This document shows positions 35,306 through 48,245 of a DNA stretch of 64,000 bases, piece by piece (position 1 is the first letter of the stretch; every line of letters starts with the position of its first letter). The notes beneath the pieces were generated by a model. The model ran no database searches. It worked only from the letters and a program-made list of their open reading frames with translations, and was not told the DNA's origin. The stretch spans positions 1 through 64,000 of the forward strand of contig JFHB01000162.1 of NCBI GenBank assembly GCA_000729835.1, given 5' to 3'. The position numbers and the translations under genes are program-made. The stretch is from Atkinsonella hypoxylon. Its lineage: Eukaryota > Ascomycota > Sordariomycetes > Hypocreales > Clavicipitaceae.

Positions 35306-38300
35306 GTTATCGAAAAATACGCAATAAACGAAGGAGTCTAGAACTACCTAGATCCAGCAGACAACAATAAAGAGGAACTAACTAAGCTACAAGAACTAAT
35401 ACCTAAGGATGTTAACAAAAAGGTTACTGTAGTAGGAGATTTAGATAACTATAAATTCTCTATTCTACAGTTTCTCTACACACAATATTAAACAAAGATC
35501 TAGGACTACTACAACTAAAAGAAGGCCCTTAATAGCATCTAACAATAGATAGTTAAAACGGTTAGTAACTACTATAAAACTATTAGCTATAAGCACAATA
35601 TCGCTAAGTAGATCCTTCTTCTTTAACAATAATTAAAGCTAACATCTTAGAACAACAAAAAAGAAATACTTTCTTAATATAAAGCTATATTAAAGAGCCC
35701 TTCTAGAACTAAGATAAAGGAATTCGTTACTTCCTATAAGAAGGTACTCTTAGAAGTACAGTAAATCGATCTTCTAGATACCTACAATCTTTAGCTAACT
35801 TTAGACTTCCTTAATGCTGTTTAGCAAATTAACCCTTTCTTTTCAACCTATTAGCACAACAGAATTAGAGATAAATCGATCTCTAATAAGCCTAATTAGA
35901 AGGAAAAGATACTAGATAGCCACTAAATTGCGGATCTTTTTAAAAGCTAAACAAAAGCTAACAACAACGGATTCTTTGCTAGCTTCTAGGACCAGAAAAC
36001 TCCTTCTTCTTTAAAACAGCTAAGTCCACTAAATTCGAATTTAAATCCTATATATATCTGTAGAAAGCCTTATAAGTATAATAAGTGTTATTACTTAGTA
36101 AGCAACAATAGACTAAAAGACTAGAAACCTAACGAGAAGACTATTAAATCTATTCAACAAAAACTCAAGAACAATAAGTCTATAAAGAAGGTAATATACA
36201 CATTAAAAAGAGATAACCTATCTATTAGCAACAATGTTCTTCCTAAGAGATCCTCTTCTTCTTCTTCCTTAAATCTAGTTATTAGTTCTACCTTTGCTAA
36301 TCTATCTTCTTCTTTTAGCAATTCTAATACCCCTTATCCTTTAAGGGACTCCTAGATTCTTAATTCTAGCTCTAACATCTATATAACTAATAACCTAGAT
36401 AGGTTATTGGATTATAAGGAAGCTACTACAACACAACAGATCTTTGCTAGAGATTTAAGCCTTTCTATTCTAGGATACAGCCGCGTTCTTGTTAGAACCA
36501 ACAAAGGACTCTTCTAACTTCAACAGGTTGCCTTCGTTCCTACATTCTACACTAATGTAGCAAGCCTAGATAAGCTTCTACAAGCTAGATACAACTGGAA
36601 TCTAAAGACAGGTTGGGTTACAAAAGACTTAAGCAACCTCTTCTAAACAACAAGGAACTACAGGCAACTAACTATTAAATTCAACGAAATTAATAACAAC
36701 GATTAACCTAATAGTTCCTTTTTAACAACTTCTTTAGCTTCAGCAGACCTATAGCATTAACGATTAGGGCATCCTAATAAGGAAGCTCTTAAACACCTAG
36801 TAGAAGCAACTACAGGAGCTAAGGTCACTAGATTTACAAAAATCAAATGTAAAGCTTGTTCTCTTTTAAAGGCAACTAGGAAAATCAACAGAGAACCTCC
36901 TCTAGGCTCTAGTCCTAGGCCCTTCTAGAAAGTCTTTATTAATATCTTTAAGCTAGAACAAGGATATAACGGTTCTAATTTAGCTCTTCTAATAAAGGAT
37001 AATTTCACAAAGATAATTATGTATTATCCTTTATTTTCTTTAACTTAACAAGAGTTAGTCTTAAAGCTCGAAGTCTTTAATAACTATATAAAGAGATAAT
37101 AGCAACTAAATATCTATATTATCTATTAAGACAACGAAAGAGGTCTTCAATAAGACTATACAACCTAGATCTAGCAACAAGGAATTAAAGACAAACTAAC
37201 AGCACTATATACTTTAGCCTAAAACGGTTAAGCTAAAAGATTAGGGGGTATAATAGCTACTAAAGCTAGGACCTTACAGCTTTCCTTGAATTTACCTTCT
37301 AAATTATAGCCTAAACTCTAGAAAACAGCAACGTTCTTATACAACAGAACCCCTTAATAAGGTATAGATTAAAAGACCTCTTTTTAGGTATTCTACACTT
37401 AGCTTTCTGAAAACAATAAGGATACTAGATATTCTAGCTTCCTTAAACTAGATATCTCTTTCCTTAAAGCCTTTAGTTATAGAGCTTATCCTCTTACAAT
37501 AGAAGCTCTTAAGAATACAGCTAAATAAGAACTTAAAACTTCACTCTATATAGAGATTAGTTACCTAGTTGGTTACAATTCCTTAAATATCTTCTGCATC
37601 TAGATTCCAACAAAAAACAAGATTAAAAGAGTAAGAGACGTTACTTTCAACAAATCTTCCTTCTACAACCTACACAAAAAGCAACCTATTCAATAAGAGG
37701 TTTAAATATAGCTTCTAGCATACATTAAATTAACCTTTAAATTCAAAGACTTCTAACTAACTACACTTATAGAAGTGCAGCTTCTACTTGTTTTAAACCT
37801 AAAAGAATACTAAGACTTTACTTCCTCTATAGAACCCTCTATAGATAAGGAACCTCTACAACAACAGGAACCTTCCTAGTTACTAACACTAAGTCTAGAG
37901 CCTTAGTCTCTTCCTTAACAGCTTCTATAACTAACTAACCCTTGTAGGTTAGTAAGACTAGCTACCTATAATTCTTCTAACTTCGCCTTTACTAGTAGCT
38001 TTCTACTAGGTATAAAGGAAAGACTTTATCGATAAACTCTTCCCCCTAAACCTAGGAACTAGAAAGAGCTACAATAACACTAATTTATTAATGAGTTTAA
38101 AGAGGCAGCAACAAAGGAATTTAATAATAACTAGGAAAAAGGAACCTTTTAACTAACACTAGTTATAGACCTTCCTACTAGATATAAGCTAATTCCTCTT
38201 ACCTAAGTCTTTAAGTATAAATTTAATAAGTATAGATACCTTACTTAATTTAAAGCTAGAATCTATATAAAAGGAGACCTTTAACCTATAAGCTTAAAAG

Positions 38301-39672
38301 AGACTTATACAGCAACCCTTGCAGCTAGATCCTTTTAAATCCTTATAGTAATTCTAACGAAATTTAACCTTAATTCTATCTAAATAGACGCTGTCTCTAC
38401 CTTTACTAATAGTCTTTAAGATAAAACTATTTACATTAATTATCCTAATAGATTTAAGAAACTAGGATAGGCTTTATTACTTCTTAGGGCTCTATATAGC
38501 CTAAGGAGGTCCCCCTATCTCTAGCAGAAAGATCTCTCTTTAACTCTTTAAAAACTATAACTATAGGTAGTTATAGAAGACCCTTATATTATAATTTTAG
38601 ATACAGTAGTTATCTTCTACTTTATAGATAATATTGTACTTATCTTCCAATCTAAAAATAGGGATAAGGCACAAGGAATTGCATAAGGACTTTAAGATAG
38701 TTACAAGATGAAGATCCTAGGGGATCTAAAGTAGTTTCTTAGAATTTAAATTATCTATAATTAAAAGCTTTAAAAGACCTAGCTTTTATAAGACTCTTAT
38801 ATAGAGAAAATTGCCAACGAATTCCTCTCTAGAAAGATACCTAAGAAAACCTACCTAATTCTAGAACAACAACTCAAAAGGAACTAGTAACAAGCCTCTT
38901 CTCAACAGATATACTAGTATTAGAAGCTTATTAGTTCTATTAACTACCCTTCTATAATAATAAGGCTAGATATAGCTCTTGCTGTATCTAGACTCTCTAA
39001 GCACCTTTAGAATCCCTCTAAATATCACCACAAAGTAGCTGTAGGAGTAGTTATCTACCTCTTTCTTACTTAATTTCTCGCTATTTAATTCTCTAATAGC
39101 AACCTCCAGCAACAAGAGCTTGTAGTAGCTTCTAATGCTGCTTACGCTAACGATAAAGAAACCCGTAAATTGTTATAAGGCTCTTTCTTCAGTCTCTTTA
39201 GTGGAGTAATTAGTTAGCAAGCAACTAAGCAACCTACAGTTACAACTTCCTCTACAGAAGCAGAGCTTCTAGCTCTTTCTACAACAGCAAAAGACTTAAT
39301 CTCTATATCTAGGCTTCTTAACTAATTAGGTCTTAAGCTAGATATCAGCAACCAACCCCCTATTATCCAATATAATAACCTTTAGACAATTCGTCTTGTA
39401 ACTCTCAATATTCCTTAAATTAAGACCGCTTTAAAATACGTTAATGTTCACAACTGTTAGCTTTAGCAGGCCTATAAAGAAGGCCTCTTCTAGCTCTCTT
39501 ACACACTAACAGCAGATATAGTTGCTAATAGACTTACTAAAGCTCTTATTGGTTAGAAATTCATTACCTTCTGTAATTAACTTAGTCTTATAGATATAGA
39601 AAGTCTTGTTAAGCTTAAAGAGCTTAAAGACTCTAAAGAGGAATAGATAGCTTATTAACTAACAACCTATCT
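35306..39672 (+). pseudogene. Copia-B1 Gag-Pol polyprotein (RIP-inactivated)
   Basis: One frame of about 1,450 codons from Gag to RNase H, broken only by stops at Gln and Trp positions. Gag (EKYA...) carries a Cys motif CRKPYKYNKC near 36058. The polyprotein then has a Ser-rich linker; a protease-like region with a weak motif; GAG-pre-integrase H-RLGHPN at about 36756 and CKAC at about 36848; integrase at about 36930-37600, where the first catalytic Asp is Asn (INIF, 36941) and YQDNE is kept; RT at about 38090-38760 with IDAVSTF kept but the YxDD box read FIDN (Asp 38627, Asn 38630); RNase H at about 39110-39550 (SSTEAELLALS). It was a full copia pol, now dead at integrase and RT. Gag to RT stays in register. 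Confidence 0.88.
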
Positions 39673-39679
39673 AGGGGGG
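39673..39679 (+). promoter_or_regulatory. Polypurine tract, Copia-B1
   Basis: AGGGGGG two bases before the 3' LTR. The B2 equivalent at 43626-43632 has decayed to AGAGGGG. Confidence 0.75.
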
Positions 39680-39681
39680 TA

Positions 39682-40207
39682 TATCAAAAGTAGCTTCAAC
39701 ACTAATGCTAAAAGTGGCCTTAACACCAGCGATACTAACATCGCTAGCTTTATGCAACATTAGCTCTAACAGCTATCACCAGCACAACTACTCTAACAGT
39801 AGCACAATAAAGGAACTTAGTTACAACAACTAAGTGTAGGAAACAAGTAGGTGTAGTAGACTAGAATAGGATACAACAGAGGTTATCTAGTCTATTATCT
39901 TTCCTTTATTATAGGGCTCTATACACACTAATATCAGCCTCTCTTATAGAGGCAGTGCAACAGATTACTCAGCATCTCTCGGAATTCTCTCGCTCTACAA
40001 GCTGCAGGATTTTCGGGTATCTAGCTATCCCCCTTCTTGTTTTTCCTTCTCTTCTTCTCTTTCTTCCTCTCTTAGAATTAGCTATATATAGGCCGCTTCC
40101 TCCCTCCTAAGTTAGAGGAATTAAGCAAGGAATTCACACTCTTCTACACACTAGAAGCTTCTTCATCTTATCTTTCTTCTGTTATCTCTTCTATCTCCTC
40201 TTTGATA
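39682..40207 (+). repeat. Copia-B1 3' LTR
   Basis: 526 bp, equal in length to the 5' LTR, TATCAAAAG to TTGATA. Differences from the 5' LTR that I checked are transitions. Confidence 0.92.
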
Positions 40208-43200
40208 GATTCTCTTTATCTTCTTCTTTCTTAAATCTAGTTATTAGTTCTACCTTTACTAATCTATCTTCTTTATTTAGCAATTTAAATACCCCTTATC
40301 CTTTAAGGGACTTCTAGATTCTTAATTCTAGCTCTAATATCTATATAACTAATAACCTAAATAGGTTATTAGATTATAAGGAAGCTATTACAATATAATA
40401 GATCTTTGCTGGAGATTTAAGCCTTTCTATTCTAGAATACAGCTGCGTTCTCGTTAGAACTAATAAAGAACTCTTCTAACTTTAATAGGTTGCCTTTGTT
40501 CCTACATTCTACACTAATGTAGTAAGCCTAGATAAGCTTCTATAAGATAGATATAACTAGAATCTAAAGATAGGTTAGGTTATAAAAGACTTAAGCAACC
40601 TCTTTTAAACAACAAGGAACTACAGGCAACTAACTATTAAATTTAACGAAATTAACAATTAACCTAATAGTTCCTTTTTAACTTCCTTAGCTTTAGTAGA
40701 CCTATAGCATTAACAATTAGAGCATCTTAATAAAGAAGCTCTTAAACACCTAGTAGAAGCAACTATAGAAGCTAAGATTACTAGATTTACAAAAATTAAA
40801 TATAAAGCTTGTTCTCTTTTAAAGGCAACTAGGAAAATTAATAGGGAACCTCCTTTAGGCTTTAGTTCTAAGCCCTTCTAGAAAGTCTTTATTAATATCT
40901 TTAAGCTAGAACAAGAATACAATAGTTCTAATTTAGCTCTCCTAATAAAGGATAATTTTATAAAGATAATTATGTATTATCCTTTATTTTCTTTAACTTA
41001 GTAAGAGTTAGTCTTAAAGCTTAAAGTCTTTAACAACTATATAAAGAGAAAGTAGCAACTAAATATCTATATTATCTATTAAGATAATAAAAGAGGTCTT
41101 TAATAAAACTACACAACCTAGATCTAGCAATAAGGAATTAAAGACAAGTTAATAGCACTATATACCTTAGCTTAAAACAGTTAAGCTAAAAGATTAGGGG
41201 GTATAATAGCTACTAAAGCTAAGACCTTACAGCTTTCCTTAAATTTACCTTCTAAATTATAGCCTAAACTCTAGAAAACAGCAACATTCTTATATAATAG
41301 AACCCCTTAATAAGATATAGATTAAAAGACCCCTTTTTAGGTATTCTATACTTAGCTTTTAGAAAACAATAAGGATACTAGATATTCTAGCTTCCTTAAG
41401 CTAAATATCTTTTTCCTTAAAGCCTTTAGTTATAGAGCTTATTCTTTTACACTAGAAGCTCTTAAGAACACAGCTAAATAAGAACTTAAGACTTTACTCT
41501 ATATAGAGATTAGTTACTTAGTTAGTTATAATTCCTTAAATATCTTCTGTATCTAGATTCTAACGAAAAATAAGATTAAAAGAGTAAAAGACATTACTTT
41601 TAATAAATCTTCCTTCTACAATCTACACAAAAAGCAACCTATTTAGTAAGAATAAGAGGTTTAAATCTAGCTTCTAGTATATATTAAGTTAACCTTTAAA
41701 TTTAAAGACTTCTAACTAACTACACTTATAGAAGTGCAGCTTCTACCTGTTTTAAACCTAGAAGAATACTAAGACTTTACTTCCTCTATAGAACCCTCTA
41801 TAGATAAGGAACCTCTTTAACAATAGAAACCTTCCTAGTTACTAATACTAAGTCTAGAGCCTTAGTCTCTTCCTTAACAGCTTCTACAACTAACTAACCC
41901 TTATAGGTTAGCAAGACTAGCTACCTATAATTCTTCTAACTTTACCTTTACTAGTAGCTTTCTACTAGGCATAAAGGAAAGACTTTATTAATAGAATCTT
42001 CCCCTTAAACCTAGGAACTAGAAAGAACTATAACAGCACTAATTTATTAATAAGTTTAAAGAGGCAGTAATAAAGGAATTTAATAATAACTAGGAAAAGG
42101 GAACCTTTTAACTAACACTAGTTATAGACCTTCCTACTAGATATAAGCTAATTCCTCTTACCTAGGTCTTTAAGTATAAATTCAATAAATATAGATACCT
42201 TACTTAATTTAAAGCTAGAATCTATGTAAGAGAAAACCTTTAACCTATAAGCTTAAAAGAGACTTATGCAGCAACCCTTACAGCTAGATTCTTTTAAATC
42301 CTTATAGCAATTCTAACTAAATTCAACCTTAATTCTATCTAAATAGACGCTGTTTCTACCTTTACTAATAGTCTTTAAGATAAAACTATTTACATTAATT
42401 ATTCTAATAGATTTAAAAAACTAGGATAGGCTTTATTGCTTCTTAGAGCTCTATATAGCCTAAGGAGGTCCCTCTATCTCTAGCAGAAAGATCTCTCTTT
42501 AACTCTTTAAAGACTATAACTATAGGTAGTTACAGAAGACCCTTGCATTATAATTTTAGATACAGTAGTTATCTTCTACTTTATAGATAATATTGTACTT
42601 ATTTTCTAATCTAAAAACAGGGATAAGGCATAAGGAATTGCATAAGGACTTTAAGATAGTTATAAGATAAAGATCTTAGGGGATTTAAAGTAGTTTCTTA
42701 GAATTTAAATTATTTGCAATTAAAAGCTTTAAAAGACCTAGCTTTTATAAGACTCTTATATAGAGAAAATCGCTAATAAATTCCTCTCTAGAAAGATACC
42801 TAAGAAAACCTACCTAATTCTAGAACAATAACTTAAAAGGAACTAGCAATAAGCCTCTTCTTAATAGATATACTAGTATTAAAAGCTTATTAGTTCTATT
42901 AACTACCCTTCTACAATAATAAGGCTAGATATAGCTCTTGCTGTATCTAGACTCTCTAAGCACCTTTAGAATCCCTCTAAATATCACTATAAAGTAGCTA
43001 TAGAAGTAGTTATCTACCTCTTTCTTACTTGATTTCTTGCTATTTAATTCTCTAATAGCAACTAACAAGAGCTTATAGTAGCTTCTAATGCTGCTTACGC
43101 TAACAATAAAGAAACCTATAAATTGTTATAAGGCTCTTTCTTTAGTCTCTTTAGTAGAGCAATTAGTTAGTAAGCAACTAAGCAACCTACAGTTACAACT

Positions 43201-43634
43201 TCCTCTACAGAAGTAGAGCTTCTAGCTCTTTCTACAACAGCAAAAGACTTAATCTCTATATTTAGGCTTCTTAACTAATTAGGTCTTAAGCTATATATTA
43301 GCAACTAACCCCCTATTATCTAATGTAATAACCTTTAGACAATTTGTCTTATAACTCTTAATATTCCTTGAATTAAGACTGCTTTAAAGCACATTAATGT
43401 TTATAACTGTTAGCTTTATTAGGCCTATAAAGAAGGCCTCTTCTAGCTCTCTTACACACTAACAGTAAATATAGTTGCTAATAAACTTACTAAAGCTCTT
43501 ATTAGTTAGAAATTTATTACCTTCTGTAATTAACTTAGTCTTATAAATATAGAAAGTCTTGTTAAGCTTAAAGAGCTTAAAGACTCTAAAGAGGAATAGA
43601 TAGCTTATTAACTAACAACCTATCTAGAGGGGTA
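40208..43634 (+). pseudogene. Copia-B2 pol, 3' continuation (RIP-degraded)
   Basis: Continuation of the B2 polyprotein after B1: linker, GAG-pre-integrase, integrase (first Asp read as Asn at about 40900), RT and RNase H. The RT box reads FIDN (Asp 42586, Asn 42589). It is collinear with B1 36250-39681 apart from short indels, such as a missing Asn-rich stretch near 40650. It has additional C-to-T and G-to-A changes at sites where B1 still shows CA or TG. The polypurine tract is at 43626-43632. Confidence 0.87.
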
Positions 43635-44157
43635 TATTAAAAGTAGCTTTAACACTAGTGCTAAAAGTAGCTATAACACCAGCAATACTAATATCGCTAG
43701 CTTCACGCAACATTAGCTTTAATAGCTGTTACTAGCACTACTACTCCAACAGTAGTATAAAGGAACTTAGTTATAATAACTAAGTATAGGAAACAAGTAG
43801 GTGTAGTAGACTAGGATAGAATACAACAGAGGTTATCTAGTCTATTATCTTTTCTTTGTTATAGAGCTCTACATACACTAATATTAGCCCCTCTTATAGA
43901 GGCAGTGCAATAGATCACTTAGCATCTCTTAGAATTCTCTTGCTCTACAAGCTGTAGGATTTTTAGGTATTTAGCTATCTCTCTTCTTGTTTTTTCTTCT
44001 TCTCTTCTCTTTCTTTCTCTCTTAGAATTAGCTATATATAGGCCGCTTCCTCCCTCCTAAGTTAGAGGAATTAAGCAAGCAATTCATACTCTTCTACACA
44101 CTAGAAGCTTCTTTATCTTCTCTCTCTTCTGTTATCTCTTCTCTCTCCCTCTTGATA
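43635..44157 (+). repeat. Copia-B2 3' LTR
   Basis: 523 bp, start decayed to TATTAAAAG, end TTGATA, followed by the AAGTT duplication. Same length as 31202-31724. Confidence 0.92.
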
Positions 44158-44798
44158 AAGTTTTATATTACTAATATAGGTTATAATATATTTATTAGTT
44201 AAAAATAGCTAGTAGCTTAAAATATTTAGTTATATCTTTAAAGCAAAAGAATTATATAGTTAAAGAATTAACTTAATAATATAAAGTTCTTATTAGCTAT
44301 AATACTAAACCTATAAAAGAAAAAGGTTAATTCTATAGTTTAAAAAGATACTTTATAATATAACTAAAGAATAAACAATTAAATTAATTATAAAAAGTAT
44401 TTAATTTACTAAATCCTAAAACACTTAAATCCTTAAAAAGAGGTTACTTTAACTTTAAGTAAAGATTTAACTAAACCTCTAGTTAATATAATAAAGCTAT
44501 AAGCTTAAATTAAAGCTAACCTTTATTAATTATAATAGAAGAAGTTATAAATACTTAATAAAGCTATTACCTTTATTAATTAAATAGTTTTACTACCTAT
44601 AGTTAGTCTTTAAGCCCTTAAAGTATAAGTATAGTAAAAGATATATATAAGTAAAACTATTTCTTTCTATAAAAATAAAGACCTAGAGTATATTAAGTTA
44701 GTAAGAGAGTTAATTTCTTTATAGTTAGTATATTTAAAAGAATTCTTTTTAAAGAAAGCTACTATAGTATTACTACTTAGTTACTTTAGTTATAATAT
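44158..44798 (+). pseudogene. Gypsy-3 continuation: protease C-terminal part to start of RT
   Basis: Resumes the frame broken at 31201. The segment YITNIGYNIFISQKQL fits the C-terminal half of a retropepsin (the YDxxxG...L motif). The stretch before the cut resembles the region just ahead of a Gypsy RT, ending in S-Y-N-I, comparable to the PPHRxYDHxI motif. It is cut at 44799 by the Gypsy-2 LTR. The rest of this element would lie to the right of Gypsy-2, outside the window. Confidence 0.65.
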
Positions 44799-45121
44799 TG
44801 TTATGGACTTGAGCCTTAGGCTCGTGTCTTTCAGTAGAGGGAGGACAGCAGGAGAGAGACAGAGATCTATATAGGTAAAGGGATAGAAGTAAGCTGCACT
44901 TATCTAGAGGTTACCTAGACTTTACTAGGCCCTAAAGAGAGAACCTTAGCTATAAAGTATATACTAAAAGGGGCTCCTAAGGGGATAGACTTACCCCTAA
45001 ATATATAGTATAAGGGTATAGAGAGGCTTTTAGTTCCTTCTCTTTTCCTTCTTTTCTCTCTATAATTATAGTTCTTATTATAAACGCTAGTTAATAGCAG
45101 CTACTAGGTTAGTCTATTATA
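44799..45121 (+). repeat. Gypsy-2 5' LTR
   Basis: Starts TGTTATGGACTTGAGCC. I place the end at attata (45121), from gttagtctattata, a decayed form of TAGTCTGTTACA. About 323 bp. An alternative end is aagaaca at 45160. The first 90 bp keep normal GC and CA/TG content. The 3' LTR is not in the window, so length and duplication cannot be checked. Confidence 0.55.
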
Positions 45122-46450
45122 TACTATAATTATTCTATAGATAGAACACTAGTAAGAACAATATTGTTTAGTTATAGCAATAAAGGCCTAGTTAGTTAAC
45201 TTAAGCACCCTTTTAACCTCTATAGAGAGGTAGAGGAAAATACAGTAGAAATTAGCTAAAAAGCAGTAGAAATTATAGCACTTTACGAATTAGTTAAGAG
45301 CTAATCTCTATAAATAAAGGAACTATAACGCTTTATAATAGACTATATATAGAAAAAGAAGCAGCTTTAAGCTGCAGTAAGCTAGTAGCTAAAGGAACCT
45401 AAATAGAAGCCTTTACCTATAGTAAACCTTTATAATAGAAATAAATAAGGCTTTTAGGCCTAGTAAATAGTAATTACCTAAAAGCTTTAAGCTAATAGTG
45501 CCTTTATAGGTACAATATAGAACTAGTAGTACTACTTATACTAAAGCTTATTACTTAAGGTTTAGTAAAGAGTAGCTGCCTATTATAAGGTAGGTAAAGT
45601 AAGGGAATATAATATATAGAGGTTTTTTAATTACTTAGAATTAGTCTTTATAGATTCTTACTAATAGAATTAAGCTCTAATTAAGCTTAATTAGCTTTAA
45701 TAGAGTAATAATAAGTAGTTTATAGAATTCTATATTTATTTTAAAGAGAAAATTACGCTAGTAAAAAGAGCTAACTAAAATAATAGTGTAAAGTTAGCTA
45801 AGTTATAAATAGTACTTAATAAGGAAATAAGGGATTATAGTATAAAGAGGGATATTCTTTATTATAACTACCTTTAGGCAGTAAAGTGCTACTACAGTAT
45901 TACACTAAACCTTAAGTTATATTACATTAAGGAATAATACTAGCTAAAATACAGCTTTAGCTCTAAAGAGCTCTAGAATAGTAACACTAAAATAACTAGA
46001 GTTAATACTATAGAAACTTAATAGAAATAGAAAAGAGGTATAAAGAAATCTAGAGTAAGATAACTAAATAAGAATACTCTATAAATAAAGTAGGTATTTA
46101 AAGCTAAACTTAAAAAATACTGCTAAAAAAAGTAATACCTTTAGTATAAGTTATTTTAACACTATATTTAAGGATATAGATAGTAACTAGTAAAATATAA
46201 GCTAGAGTTAATTAATATATAAGCAGCAGTAATAGATAATATATAGAAGAAGAACTTTAATAAGTTAAAAAAAGGCTTACCTTTAGCCTTAAGCTTAATA
46301 TAGAGGTAAAGGTAATATAAATAACGTAATAACCTCTACTTAATAGGCAGCTAAAAGAAGAATATAGAGAGATAACTAAGAAAATAGATATATTACTGTT
46401 CTTTATCTCTATACTCTTTAACTAACTATTGTTTTACAATATATAGATAA
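45122..46450 (+). pseudogene. Gypsy-2 leader and gag (RIP-degraded)
   Basis: From about 45200 the sequence reads as Gln/Lys-rich helical Gag once TAA/TAG are read as Gln (for example VEIIALYELVKS, FIEFYIYFKEKI, AKLQIVLNKEIRDY). A probable zinc knuckle lies at about 46110-46150 (C-x-K-K-x-Y-L-x-Y-K, with the second half decayed). No start codon can be assigned. The boundary with pol is not marked by any clear motif, and the stretch 46170-47300 carries only weak similarity to a protease region. Confidence 0.55.
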
Positions 46451-48245
46451 ATAGTAGGTATAACTATTTTACTATAATAAGTAAGAGTTTAGTGTAATAC
46501 CTTAGCCTAAAGTAGGTTCTATTACTATATAAAAGAATAGTGTAAACAGTAGTAAAGGTTAAATAGTAGTTCTATAATAGCTACTAAAGGAGCGCCTTAA
46601 TTACTTCTTTAGTTTCCTTATAGGTAGATATTAACAGCTAGGTCTTTCTAGTAGTAGCCTATATAATCTTAGGCTTAACCTAAGATTATATCTTTAGAAG
46701 CCTATAGTTAGCCTATAATAGAATTGTCCTTAATACTACTAGCTAAAGCCTATTAGTAGGTAAGGCTAAGGGCTTTATAATCTAAGTAGTAGAAGCTTAA
46801 AACGTTAAGAACCTAATAAAACTAATATTAGCAGTAGTTTATAGTGCTCTAATAAAATAGAGTAAAAGCTAAGAGGTTACTATATATTTTATTGCTATAA
46901 GCCTTTAGGAAATTACCTCTATATTGTTATTATAAATATCCCTAAAAGGCCTTAATCTACTAATGCTACTACTTAAATTAGAGAACTTTTATAATCTTTT
47001 TAAAGAAGAAAAGGCCTAAGGCCTTCTACTATATAGAGAGAAGCTAGATTACTATATTAAGCTAAAATAGCAGCTAAATAGCTTCTTACTGTTACTGCTG
47101 TAGGCTCTACTATATAATATACTGTAGAACTATTTATTAGAAATTAGGAAGTAGGTAATAAACCTAATAGATAAAGAATAAATTTAAGCTAGCTTCTTCT
47201 TAGCAGTAGTATTTATTCTTTTAGCTAAAAAGCTAAGTAAAGAATAGTAATTTTATATTAATTATTAAGCTCTTAATAAGATTATAGAATAGAACTATTA
47301 CCTACTCCCTTTAATAAAGAAGACGCTTAAGTTATTATTAAAGGTACACTAGTTTACTAAACTAAATATATAGTTAGCCTTCTATAGGATCTAGATAGTA
47401 AATAGTAAAGAGCACTTTATAGCGTTTTATACCTAGTTTAGCCTCTTTAAATAGCTAGTTTACCCCTTTAGGTTAGTAGAAGCTCTAGCTACATTTTAAT
47501 AATACATTAATAGTGCACTAGAAGAGGCCCTTAGAGATTATATAACTGCTTATCTAGATAACGTTCTTATTTACACTAGAGGTTTTAGGAAAAACTATAT
47601 ATATAAAGTATAGAGAATCCTAGAAAAGTTGCAGTTAGTAGGGCTGCACTTAGATCTTAAGAAATACTGCTTTACTATAACTAAAGTTAAATACCTTAGC
47701 TTTATAGTTATAGTAAAAAGAGAGATACACCTAAATATAGAGAAGATTATAGCTATTTAGAAGTAGTAAGCTCCTACTAAGTTATAAGGGATATAAAGCT
47801 TCCTTAGATTTATAAACTTCTACTATAACTTTATATTAAATTTCTTAAATATTATAAAGCTCTTAGTTAACTTAATAAAGAAGGGAGTTCTATTCTAGTA
47901 AATAGAGAAATATAAGAGGTTATTTATAAGGCTTAAGGAGGCCTTTACCTTATACCTAGTCTTAGCCTAGTAGAACTTTAAGAAGAATATAGTAGTAAAG
48001 GCTAATTGCTTAAAAGAGGCCCTTAGTAGCTGTTTATTCTAATATAATAAAGCTAGCGTGCTGCAGCCTATAGTATACTATTTAGCTAGATTATCTCTAG
48101 CTTAATGTAACTATACTATTTACAATAAGGAACTTTTAGCAATAATATCTTACCTTAAAGCTTAAGCAGTAAAGTTATAAAGAGTAGTGTATCCCTTTAT
48201 AATTCTTATAGACTATAAGAATCTAGAATACTTTATATCTCTATA
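46451..48245 (+). pseudogene. Gypsy-2 pol: RT and RNase H N-terminal part (interrupted)
   Basis: The RT is recognisable from about 47330: FTKLNIQLAF, EHFIAFYT, PFRLVEALATFQQYIN, then the catalytic box YLDN at 47551-47562 (second Asp is Asn). The thumb and connection follow (LHLDLKK, KVKYLSFIV, FLRFINFYYNFI). RNase H begins at about 47990 with the chromodomain-class Gypsy motif VVYYLARLSLAQCNY and the Lys-Glu-Leu motif KELLAI at about 48130. The frame ends at 48245 within DYKNLEYF, and resumes at 57580 in register. The order and motifs place this element in Ty3/gypsy, as a family distinct from Gypsy-1. Confidence 0.8.

Larger units (their letters stand above)
34012..40207 (+). mobile_element. 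Copia-B1, complete nested LTR retrotransposon
   Basis: 6,196 bp with 526-bp LTRs, primer-binding site, leader, one Gag-Pol frame and polypurine tract. It is flanked by a perfect duplication GATTC (34007-34011, 40208-40212) inside the Ser-rich linker of B2. The B2 frame resumes directly after it. It keeps more CA/TG than any other long element here, so it is the least RIP-damaged long element in the window. Confidence 0.94.
31202..44157 (+). mobile_element. Copia-B2 (outer element, contains TRIM and Copia-B1)
   Basis: Copia element with 523-bp LTRs at both ends, flanked by a perfect 5-bp duplication AAGTT (31197-31201 and 44158-44162). Its gag is interrupted by the TRIM at 33325 and by Copia-B1 at 34012, and pol resumes at 40208. 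Removing the insertions and their extra TSD copies leaves the gag frame (32532) and the RT frame (Asp 42586) in register. Net element size is about 6.2 kb. B2 has more TA and more stops than B1 at matching sites, as expected for the older host. Confidence 0.92.
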
